From Flavobacteriaceae bacterium (GTDB lineage Bacteria > Bacteroidota > Bacteroidia > Flavobacteriales > Flavobacteriaceae), in NCBI GenBank assembly GCA_029238555.1, contig JAQWFV010000078.1, positions 1 through 5,634 of the forward strand: a stretch of DNA of 5,634 nt, given 5' to 3'. A program made the position numbers and the translations under genes. The first letter of the stretch is position 1. Each line of letters opens with the position of its first letter. Below are positions 1 through 5,634 of this stretch, piece after piece. The notes beneath the pieces are model-generated. The model was given only the letters and a program-made list of their open reading frames with translations. It was not told the origin of the DNA and searched no databases.

Positions 1-2430
1 ATGCTACAGCAGATATTGGATCAAATGTTGGTTCAAAAAGCCACTGTACAAGGAGCGGAAATTGGTTGGTCAAGAGAAGCGAGCACAGTATTACAACAAG
101 CCATTCAGGAATCAAAAAAAATGAATGACGACTATGTGACCTTGGAACATATATTTTTAGCCATTTTCAATACAAAGAATCAAATGGCTCAAGTCTTAAA
201 AGACCAGGGCGGTAGTTCAAAAAATTTAACCGCAGCCATTCAAGAACTGAGAAAAGGAAATAAAGTAGCTTCCAATGACGCAGAAGCCACTTATAATGCG
301 CTTGAAAAATATGCTAAAAATTTAAATGCACTCGCAGAAAGTGGGAAATTAGACCCTGTAATTGGAAGAGACGAAGAGATTAGAAGGGTCTTACAAATTT
401 TATCCAGAAGAACAAAAAACAACCCCATGCTCGTAGGGGAACCTGGTGTAGGTAAAACAGCTATTGCAGAAGGTTTAGCACATAGGATTGTACAAGGCGA
501 TGTTCCAGAGAATTTAAAAGGAAAAACCTTATATGCCTTAGATATGGGTTCCCTAATTGCTGGAGCCAAATACAAAGGAGAATTTGAAGAGCGACTTAAA
601 TCTGTGATAAAGGAGGTTACAGACGCCAGCGGAGAAGTATTGCTATTCATAGATGAAATTCATACCCTCGTTGGTGCAGGAGGCGGAGATGGTGCTATGG
701 ATGCAGCCAATATATTAAAGCCCGCATTGGCCAGAGGAGAGCTCAGGGCTATAGGCGCAACTACTTTAGATGAATTTCAAAAATACTTTGAAAAAGACAA
801 AGCCCTTGAAAGAAGGTTTCAAAAAGTACTGGTAGACGAGCCTAACACAGAGAGTGCTATCTCTATTTTGAGAGGTATAAAAGACAAATATGAAGCCCAC
901 CATAAAGTGCAAATTAAAGATGAAGCAATCATCAGTGCGGTTCAATTGTCTCAACGTTATATTACCAATAGATTTTTACCAGATAAGGCCATTGATTTAA
1001 TGGATGAGGCAGCTTCTAAACTCAGAATGGAAATTAATTCTAAACCGGAAGAATTGGATCAATTAGACCGAAAAGTACTTCAATTAGAGATTGAATTAGC
1101 CGCCATTAGAAGAGAAAAAAGCAAAGAGGCGGTGAAAACTTTAGAAATGGATTTGGCCAATCTAAAGGAGTCAAGGAATGAGATATTTACTAAATGGGAA
1201 GCAGAGAAAAACGAGATTGAAGCGATCCAAAAAATCAAACAATCACTGGAAGATTTAAAACTAGAAGGGGAACGTGCAGAGCGAAATGGAGATTTTGCCA
1301 AAGTAGCTGAAATTAGGTATGGTCAAACCAAAACTTTAGAAGATCAACTAGTCGTACTTCAAGAAAAATTGAGTAATCAAAACAATGAAGACAACTTGAT
1401 TAAAGAAGAAGTTACTAGCGAAGATATTGCAGAGGTAGTGTCTAAATGGACTGGAATACCTGTAACTAAAATGCTACAGACAGAAGTAGAGAAATTGCTG
1501 AATTTAGAAGCTGAACTACACAAAAACGTCGTAGGGCAGCATGAAGCTATTGTTGCTGTATCTGACGCTATTCGAAGAAGTAAAGCAGGTCTCCAAGACA
1601 CTGACAAACCCTTAGGATCATTTTTATTTCTAGGAACTACAGGGGTAGGAAAAACTGAATTAGCCAAAACATTGGCCCAGTTCTTATTCAATGATCCCAA
1701 TGCAATGACCCGAATAGACATGAGTGAGTATCAAGAAAAACATGCCGTTAGTAGGTTGGTAGGAGCCCCTCCAGGATATGTAGGATACGAAGAAGGCGGG
1801 CAGTTAACAGAGGCTATTAGAAGAAAACCTTACTCAGTGGTGTTATTGGATGAAATTGAAAAAGCCCATCCAGATACTTTTAATATACTTCTTCAACTAT
1901 TAGATGAAGGCAGGTTAACAGACAATAAAGGAAGGGTGGCCGATTTTAAAAATGCGATCATTATAATGACTAGTAATATTGGAAGCAGTTTTATTCAAGA
2001 TGCTTTTGATCATGAAACAGACATAGAAAAGGCTACTGAACGTGCCAAAGAAGGTGTTTTAAATGCCTTAAAAAAACAAGTTAAGCCTGAATTTCTAAAT
2101 AGAATAGACGACATAGTCATGTTTAGTCCCCTTACACAAGACCACATTAAAGATATAGTGGGAATTCAAATGAAACAATTACAAAAACAGTTAAGCAAAA
2201 AGCAAATTACAATTGATATTAGTCCCGAGGGTATAACAACACTTGCTTTAAAGGGCTATGATCCTCAATACGGCGCTAGACCACTTAAAAGAGTGATTCA
2301 AAAAGAAGTGCTAAACAAACTTTCTAAAGCGATGTTAGCCGGTGAAATACAAACTGACAGTGTGGTATTAATTGATAGTTTTGAGGGTGAAATTGTATTT
2401 AGGTCTCCAGAAAAAGTTCCTATAAATTAA
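1..2430 (+). CDS. clpB: ClpB ATP-dependent protein disaggregase (AAA+ chaperone), N-terminally incomplete
   Basis: ClpB is a cytoplasmic hexameric Hsp100 chaperone. It threads aggregated proteins through its central pore and works with DnaK/DnaJ/GrpE. What is seen: the second half of the Clp_N domain (about residues 25-90); AAA+ module 1 with Walker A GEPGVGKT (146-153), pore-loop Tyr191 in GAKYKGEF, Walker B LLFIDE (214-219) and arginine fingers Arg271/Arg272; a charged coiled-coil M-domain (about 345-465), which separates ClpB from ClpA and ClpC; and AAA+ module 2 with Walker A GTTGVGKT (545-552), pore Tyr593 in GAPPGYVGY, Walker B VVLLDE (613-618), arginine finger Arg701 and sensor-2 GAR (758-760). 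All catalytic residues are intact and the C-terminus looks complete. At 809 residues it is short: Bacteroidota ClpB is about 865, and the first Clp_N repeat is missing. Base 1 is an in-frame ATG, so this is either a cut at the window edge or a short-form start. Any heat-shock promoter would lie outside the window. Confidence 0.97.
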   Translation: MLQQILDQMLVQKATVQGAEIGWSREASTVLQQAIQESKKMNDDYVTLEHIFLAIFNTKNQMAQVLKDQGGSSKNLTAAIQELRKGNKVASNDAEATYNALEKYAKNLNALAESGKLDPVIGRDEEIRRVLQILSRRTKNNPMLVGEPGVGKTAIAEGLAHRIVQGDVPENLKGKTLYALDMGSLIAGAKYKGEFEERLKSVIKEVTDASGEVLLFIDEIHTLVGAGGGDGAMDAANILKPALARGELRAIGATTLDEFQKYFEKDKALERRFQKVLVDEPNTESAISILRGIKDKYEAHHKVQIKDEAIISAVQLSQRYITNRFLPDKAIDLMDEAASKLRMEINSKPEELDQLDRKVLQLEIELAAIRREKSKEAVKTLEMDLANLKESRNEIFTKWEAEKNEIEAIQKIKQSLEDLKLEGERAERNGDFAKVAEIRYGQTKTLEDQLVVLQEKLSNQNNEDNLIKEEVTSEDIAEVVSKWTGIPVTKMLQTEVEKLLNLEAELHKNVVGQHEAIVAVSDAIRRSKAGLQDTDKPLGSFLFLGTTGVGKTELAKTLAQFLFNDPNAMTRIDMSEYQEKHAVSRLVGAPPGYVGYEEGGQLTEAIRRKPYSVVLLDEIEKAHPDTFNILLQLLDEGRLTDNKGRVADFKNAIIIMTSNIGSSFIQDAFDHETDIEKATERAKEGVLNALKKQVKPEFLNRIDDIVMFSPLTQDHIKDIVGIQMKQLQKQLSKKQITIDISPEGITTLALKGYDPQYGARPLKRVIQKEVLNKLSKAMLAGEIQTDSVVLIDSFEGEIVFRSPEKVPIN

Positions 2431-2452
2431 ATTTGATTGATGCTATTATTAG

Positions 2453-2483
2453 AAAAAAAGGCCATCTTGATGGCCTTTTTTTT
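2453..2483 (+). terminator. Rho-independent terminator after clpB
   Basis: A perfect 6-bp stem, GGCCAT / ATGGCC (2460-2465 and 2470-2475), has a 4-nt loop, CTTG. It is flanked by seven As (2453-2459) and eight Ts (2476-2483), which can lengthen the stem. It begins 22 bases after the clpB stop and ends 20 bases before the tetR start. It should therefore separate clpB transcription from the genes downstream. The A and T flanks make it symmetrical and potentially bidirectional, although no minus-strand gene in view needs it. Confidence 0.92.
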
Positions 2484-2503
2484 ATATTTATAAAAAAATA
2501 ATA

Positions 2504-3112
2504 ATGCCTACAAAAGCAGACAGAACCAAGCAGTTTATCATAGAAAAGGTGGCTCCATTATTTAATAAACACGGCTATGCAGCAACAAGTCTTTTCCACA
2601 TCACTGAGGCTACTGGACTGACCAAGGGAGCTATTTATGGAAATTTCATCAATAAAGAATCCTTAGCACTTGCTGCCTATCAATACAACAGTCATAATTT
2701 AATCCTTCAATTAGAAAAAGTCATTCAATCAAAGACGCATCCATTAGAAAAATTAAGTTCTTTTACCAATTTTTATAAAAATTACCGACAATTCACAACG
2801 CCTATTGGCGGATGCCCAATTCTTAATATCGGTGTAGACGCACTAGAAAACAACAATGCTTTATCCGATGCTGTGAAAGAGACCATTAAATCACTAGAAA
2901 AAATGGTCACTAAGGTACTCACCAATGGTATTGACAGTGAAATTATTCATGTGAGGGTATTACCCGCTCAATTTTCAAAACAACTAATCACCATGCTTCA
3001 GGGTGCAGTAAGTATGTCTAGTATCACTGGAGATTATAAATACCTTACCAATACCGTAATGTATTTAGATCAATTAATCATAAGAGAAATTAAACTTGTC
3101 AAAAACTTTTAA
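2504..3112 (+). CDS. TetR/AcrR-family transcriptional repressor
   Basis: This is a 202-residue, one-domain-plus-ligand-pocket regulator, the normal TetR length. The N-terminal DNA-binding domain (about residues 5-54) is clear: a first helix RTKQFIIEKVAPLFNKHGY, then the helix-turn-helix TSLFHITEATGLTKGAIYGNF (starting at Thr28), closed by NKESL. The rest is the all-helical dimerisation and ligand-binding half. Within it, PIGGCPILN puts Cys104 at a place where many TetR proteins of the NemR/YxaF-like groups have a conserved Cys; in E. coli NemR the corresponding region carries the redox-active Cys106. The ligand and target are unknown. The ATG has an A/T-rich leader and no Shine-Dalgarno, as is usual in Bacteroidota. 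The gene lies directly after the clpB terminator, so its promoter must fall in or near 2431-2503; I see no convincing one. The histidine phosphatase start follows the stop by one base, suggesting co-transcription and possible co-regulation. Confidence 0.93.
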   Translation: MPTKADRTKQFIIEKVAPLFNKHGYAATSLFHITEATGLTKGAIYGNFINKESLALAAYQYNSHNLILQLEKVIQSKTHPLEKLSSFTNFYKNYRQFTTPIGGCPILNIGVDALENNNALSDAVKETIKSLEKMVTKVLTNGIDSEIIHVRVLPAQFSKQLITMLQGAVSMSSITGDYKYLTNTVMYLDQLIIREIKLVKNF

Positions 3113-3113
3113 A

Positions 3114-3632
3114 ATGAAAAAATACATTAGCCTATTTTCCTTGTTGCTCATTTCTCTATGTAATTTTACAAGCCTAAGCGCTCAGGAAAAAAGCGAACAA
3201 GCCATCAATGTCTATTTTATTAGGCATGCAGAAAAAGATCGATCCAATCCCAATGAAAGAAACCCTCACCTAACAGAACAAGGGATGCAAAGGGCTGAGA
3301 AATGGGCCCGTTTTTTTAAAGATGTTCCTATAGATGCAATTTACAGTACAAACTACCACAGGACACAAGAAACAGCTGTCCCAATTGCAAAGCAAAAAGG
3401 ACTGGAAGTAATTTCCTATGATCCTAGAAAATTAGACCCAACTCCTTTTGTAGATAAGCACAAAGGACATACCATCTTGATTGTGGGACATAGCAATACA
3501 ACACCTGCATTTGTCAATGCTTTTTTGGGAGAGAAAAAACATGGAGATCTATCAGATTCAGACAATGGCAGTGTATTTTTAGTGCGTTATAGCGATACAG
3601 AGAAAATCGCAGTACAATACCATGTAGATTAA
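3114..3632 (+). CDS. Secreted histidine phosphatase superfamily (phosphoglycerate mutase-like) protein
   Basis: The protein has 172 residues. An N-terminal signal peptide (MKK, hydrophobic core about residues 4-15, likely cleavage after SLSA at residue 23, mature N-terminus Gln) predicts a periplasmic enzyme. Cys16 has Leu at the -1 position, so a lipobox is unlikely. The branch-1 histidine phosphatase core is present: FIRHAEK with Arg37 and the phospho-accepting His38, Arg83 in YSTNYHRTQETA, and the second catalytic His126 in ILIVGHSNT. Family members hydrolyse phosphomonoesters through a phosphohistidine intermediate; the substrate here cannot be told, and the small size resembles SixA-sized or other short branch-1 members. 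An upstream in-frame TTG at 3096 would add six residues ahead of the MKK signal start. ATG 3114 is preferred because it gives a canonical signal peptide and does not overlap tetR. It lies one base past the tetR stop, so translation is probably coupled. Confidence 0.9.
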   Translation: MKKYISLFSLLLISLCNFTSLSAQEKSEQAINVYFIRHAEKDRSNPNERNPHLTEQGMQRAEKWARFFKDVPIDAIYSTNYHRTQETAVPIAKQKGLEVISYDPRKLDPTPFVDKHKGHTILIVGHSNTTPAFVNAFLGEKKHGDLSDSDNGSVFLVRYSDTEKIAVQYHVD

Positions 3633-3644
3633 GCTACTTAAATG

Positions 3645-3652
3645 TATTTTTG
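3645..3652 (+). promoter_or_regulatory. Putative Bacteroidota-type -7 box of the smpB promoter
   Basis: TATTTTTG matches the Bacteroidota -7 consensus TAnnTTTG exactly. It lies in the 25-bp gap between the phosphatase stop and the smpB ATG, with only five bases between the box and the ATG. The start of transcription would therefore fall at or within a few bases of the start codon. I do not see a clear TTG -33 element 17-23 bases upstream, which lowers confidence. Read-through from the tetR-phosphatase operon is the alternative, since no terminator is visible before smpB. Confidence 0.5.
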
Positions 3653-3657
3653 CCCCT

Positions 3658-4119
3658 ATGCAACCTAAGATTAATATTAGAAATAAAAGAGCCAGATTTG
3701 AATACGAACTCCTAGATCAATACAATGCTGGTATTGTTCTTGGTGGTACTGAAATTAAATCTATTCGACTGGGGAAAGCCAATATTACCGAGAGTTTTTG
3801 TGAATTTAACGATCGTGGTGAGTTGTTTATTGTCAATATGCAAGTGGAGGAATACAGTCATGGAACACATTACAACCATAAGCCGAAGGCATTGAGAAAA
3901 CTCCTACTTCAAAAAAGAGAATTAATCAAATTACATAAAGAAGTTAAAAACTCTGGCCTAACTATTGTTCCCCTTCAGCTTTACCTTACAGATAAAGGTT
4001 TGGCTAAACTAAATATTGCCCTAGCTAAAGGGAAAAAACTTTACGACAAAAGAGAGGCGATCAAAGAAAGAGATACAAAGAAAGACCTGGCTAGAATTAA
4101 GAAAAATTTCAATGCTTAA
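3658..4119 (+). CDS. smpB: SsrA-binding protein SmpB (tmRNA partner in trans-translation)
   Basis: SmpB binds the tRNA-like domain of tmRNA and delivers it to ribosomes stalled on mRNAs without a stop codon, so the nascent chain is tagged for degradation. The 153-residue protein is full length. It has the N-terminal INIRNKRARFEYELL, the core GTEIKSIRLGKANITESF (from Gly30), EEYSHGTHYNHKPKALRKLLL (Glu64 to Leu84) and GLAKLNIALAKGKKLYDKRE (114-133). The DKR triplet at 130-132 corresponds to the E. coli Asp137-Lys138-Arg139 motif, at the base of the basic C-terminal tail that enters the empty mRNA channel. The last residues, ARIKKNFNA, are the usual Bacteroidota ending. The ATG follows a TATTTTTG box by five bases and has no Shine-Dalgarno. 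The stop codon lies inside the start of the outer-membrane protein gene (8-nt overlap, +1 frame). The tmRNA gene ssrA is not in this window. Confidence 0.97.
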   Translation: MQPKINIRNKRARFEYELLDQYNAGIVLGGTEIKSIRLGKANITESFCEFNDRGELFIVNMQVEEYSHGTHYNHKPKALRKLLLQKRELIKLHKEVKNSGLTIVPLQLYLTDKGLAKLNIALAKGKKLYDKREAIKERDTKKDLARIKKNFNA

Positions 4120-5527
4120 TTTCTTATCAAAGCTTAATTCCTTATCAAAAATTTATTTAGTTCATCTCAGACTTTCTATTTTCTGTTTTTTTTGTGCCTT
4201 TAATTTAAAAGGCTATGGCCAAAAAATAGCCAAAACATTAGCCCCACAATACCAATGGAAATATAGTTATAGTGCCGCTCTACCTTCCACCCCATTTGAT
4301 AGTTTAGGCCCCAGAACACCATTTCAAAACTGGGCTTTAGGATATGCTTGGGAAAAACCATTTCCAGATAGAAGTAATAAAAAGTTTTATCTGAGTCCTA
4401 TATTCCCACAGATAAACTTTAATCGCGTTCAAGGATTTGAAGCCAGTTTAATCGCAAATTTTAAAATAAACCCTCATGCTTTTTTAAAAGCAACATTGAA
4501 TTATGGGTTTTATGATCGAGTATTCAGACCAACTTTAGCCCTGAGAAAGGACTTTAACCCCCAACACACTTTAACTTTACAAGCTGGGAATGAATTGCGG
4601 CAATTCAATCAATCTCCTGCTATTGTTCCTAGGGCGAACAGTATTAATAATTTATTCTTCCTAAATAATTACGCCAAATTATACGACTCTCGTTTTTTTG
4701 TGCTCTCCCATTTTTACTCCGGAAAAAAACAATTTAATTTTAAGCTAAAAAACAATCTTAGTTTAGTGGAGAATTCAGCCGCTTACAATAGTCCAAACAC
4801 TTATTTATTTCACCCTAATAGACCGCTAGAAAAGGAGATGAATCAAATATCTCCATCTGGCATTTCTTATGGAGGGTTTAATTCCATTAGTCAAATTGAA
4901 CATGAGCTTGTGGTTCAATTCGGAAGAGAAAAAACCTCTAACACCTATTTTAGTCACCTTAGCATAGCTATAAAAAGTAGCGTCCCTTTGAATAATCCTG
5001 AGTTACTTCACATCAATGAAAGTAGCGCTAATAATATTCGAAAAATATATAAACCCTATACTCATTGGTCGTTACAGCACAAACAATTGATTGTGTTTGG
5101 TGACTTAGGGCAATTCAAAAGTTTTGTGCAATTAGGTGGTTTTATTAAAAACTCAGCACTACCTTTTACAGATCTAAAACATTTTAATGGTAATGAAACA
5201 TCTGTAATGAGGGGAGCATACTTAGAGGTGTTTGGCCTATTACCATATTATGAGTTCAGCACAAATGGAAACTACCTTCAAGGGCATTTAGAGCATAATT
5301 TCAAGGGGGAGGTATGGCAAAAAATACCCCTTTTAAAAACACTGGATTTTCATACTATAGTGTCCTTCAAGACACTTTATACTCAAGGGAGAAACCCTTA
5401 CCAAGAATTAGCTATTGGTCTTGGAAATATTGGAGTTGGAAAGACTAAAATACTGCGGGTAGACTTTTTCAAATCATTACACAAACAAGAGGTAAATACT
5501 GCTATTAGGATTGGATTAGTTTACTAA
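4112..5527 (+). CDS. DUF5686-like outer-membrane beta-barrel protein (short form, barrel region only)
   Basis: The 471-residue protein has a signal peptide (about 1-36: basic n-region, hydrophobic core LSIFCFFCAFNL, likely cleavage after GYG before Gln37). The remainder is rich in alternating polar/aromatic strands and ends in an aromatic residue (GLVY), as outer-membrane barrels do. Several segments match, from my memory of the family, the C-terminal half of Bacteroidota DUF5686 proteins: PFDSLG near the start, a VQGFE (106-110) equivalent of the usual VEGF, HFNGNET (357-363), LLPYYEFST (376-384), and GHLEHNFKGEVWQKIPLLK (391-409). Typical members are about 800 or more residues, with an N-terminal CarboxypepD_reg-like (CnaB-type) domain and a long middle region; both are absent here. 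Having its own signal peptide argues for a stand-alone barrel rather than a broken gene. The function is unknown. The ATG lies within the end of smpB, so translation is probably coupled to it. Confidence 0.75.
   Translation: MLNFLSKLNSLSKIYLVHLRLSIFCFFCAFNLKGYGQKIAKTLAPQYQWKYSYSAALPSTPFDSLGPRTPFQNWALGYAWEKPFPDRSNKKFYLSPIFPQINFNRVQGFEASLIANFKINPHAFLKATLNYGFYDRVFRPTLALRKDFNPQHTLTLQAGNELRQFNQSPAIVPRANSINNLFFLNNYAKLYDSRFFVLSHFYSGKKQFNFKLKNNLSLVENSAAYNSPNTYLFHPNRPLEKEMNQISPSGISYGGFNSISQIEHELVVQFGREKTSNTYFSHLSIAIKSSVPLNNPELLHINESSANNIRKIYKPYTHWSLQHKQLIVFGDLGQFKSFVQLGGFIKNSALPFTDLKHFNGNETSVMRGAYLEVFGLLPYYEFSTNGNYLQGHLEHNFKGEVWQKIPLLKTLDFHTIVSFKTLYTQGRNPYQELAIGLGNIGVGKTKILRVDFFKSLHKQEVNTAIRIGLVY
4114..4149 (+). 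repeat. 18-bp tandem duplication across the smpB stop / barrel-protein start
   Basis: Two adjacent 18-bp units, GCTTAATTTCTTATCAAA (4114-4131) and GCTTAATTCCTTATCAAA (4132-4149), differ only at one base (T4122 against C4140). The first unit contains the smpB TAA stop. Because 18 is a multiple of three, the repeat stays in frame in the downstream gene and appears in the protein as LNFLSK followed by LNSLSK at residues 2-13, just ahead of the hydrophobic part of the signal peptide. SmpB itself is unaffected because it ends within the first unit. It looks like a replication-slippage duplication that the signal peptide tolerates. Confidence 0.85.
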
Positions 5528-5634
5528 TTCTTATTTTCTAATAAAGGAACAAACTTAAAGGATCCATAGGTCTGACGCTCAAATTTTAGCTCACTAAGCC
5601 TAGTGTAACGAGTCATTTCTTGCTCTTTGTCTCC
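5524..5634 (-). CDS. C-terminal tail of an unidentified convergent gene (partial)
   Basis: On the minus strand the frame is open from the window edge (base 5634, in phase) through 36 codons to a TAG at 5526-5524. The tail reads GDKEQEMTRYTRLSELKFER, then QTYGSFKFVPLLENKN. All five other frames across 5528-5634 carry stops, so this is the only candidate for a gene here. The charged and aromatic composition is protein-like. It converges on the barrel-protein gene and overlaps it by 4 bases, with the two stop codons interlocked (TAG 5526-5524 against TAA 5525-5527). I do not recognise the family. A 36-codon open run can arise by chance, so certainty is moderate. No terminator hairpin is visible between the two genes. 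Confidence 0.55.
   Translation of the reverse strand, partial: GDKEQEMTRYTRLSELKFERQTYGSFKFVPLLENKN

Noticed and set aside
291..650. Minus-strand open frame of 119 codons inside clpB
   Set aside because: It is antisense to conserved AAA+ module 1 coding sequence and has no recognisable domain; it is a shadow frame.
1377..1721. Minus-strand open frame of 114 codons inside clpB
   Set aside because: It lies opposite the M-domain end and second Walker A region of ClpB. Its composition follows the complement of those codons. The minus-strand frames at 766-954 and 1080-1301 are rejected for the same reason.
2428..2435. TAAATTTG, a perfect -7 box match overlapping the clpB stop, as a tetR promoter
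   Set aside because: There is no TTG at the right distance upstream, and a transcript from here would run straight into the terminator at 2453-2483 before reaching tetR.
2483..2490. TATATTTA, a near match to the -7 box, as the tetR promoter
   Set aside because: It lacks the final G, overlaps the terminator T-run, and the nearest upstream TTG (2467-2469) is only 13 bases away, too close for the usual spacing. It remains possible but is too weak to list.
3096..3113. TTG at 3096 as the phosphatase start
   Set aside because: It adds six residues ahead of a textbook MKK signal peptide and overlaps the tetR end; ATG 3114 explains the protein better.
3114..3164. Phosphatase as a lipoprotein through Cys16
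   Set aside because: The residue before the Cys is Leu rather than Gly, Ala or Ser, and a good signal peptidase I site (SLSA before Gln) follows.
3629..3641. Inverted repeat TTAAG-CTA-CTTAA at the phosphatase stop, as a terminator or operator
   Set aside because: The 5-bp AT-rich arms are too weak for a terminator and such short repeats are expected by chance; there is no second copy near tetR to support an operator.

Overview
The window is almost entirely coding. It looks like ordinary chromosome of a Bacteroidota bacterium (Flavobacteriia or Saprospiria-like; I cannot go finer). The evidence is the AT-rich coding sequence, starts with A-rich leaders and no Shine-Dalgarno, a TAnnTTTG-type -7 box in front of smpB, a ClpB that reads like Bacteroidota ClpB, and an outer-membrane barrel of the Bacteroidota-specific DUF5686 type.

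Layout, left to right. Bases 1-2430 (+) hold clpB, the disaggregase chaperone, without the first roughly 55-60 residues of the usual protein. Bases 2453-2483 form a strong intrinsic terminator that closes the clpB transcript. Bases 2504-3112 (+) encode a TetR/AcrR-family repressor. It is followed after a single base by a secreted histidine phosphatase (3114-3632), so the two probably form a two-gene operon. A perfect TAnnTTTG box at 3645-3652 sits just before smpB (3658-4119). The smpB gene overlaps by 8 nt a 471-residue outer-membrane beta-barrel protein (4112-5527). An 18-bp tandem duplication lies exactly on that overlap. At the right edge the tail of a convergent minus-strand gene (5524-5634) overlaps the barrel gene by 4 nt.

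Functionally, clpB (protein disaggregation) and smpB (tmRNA-dependent ribosome rescue) are both protein quality-control genes. The terminator and the tetR-phosphatase pair between them give no sign of one regulon. The phosphatase and the barrel protein are both exported and belong to the cell envelope.

I found no mobile element, CRISPR array, RNA gene, defence system or other clearly undescribed system. The points most worth a second look are the barrel-only DUF5686 protein, the in-frame 18-bp duplication at the smpB overlap, and the possibly leaderless smpB transcript.
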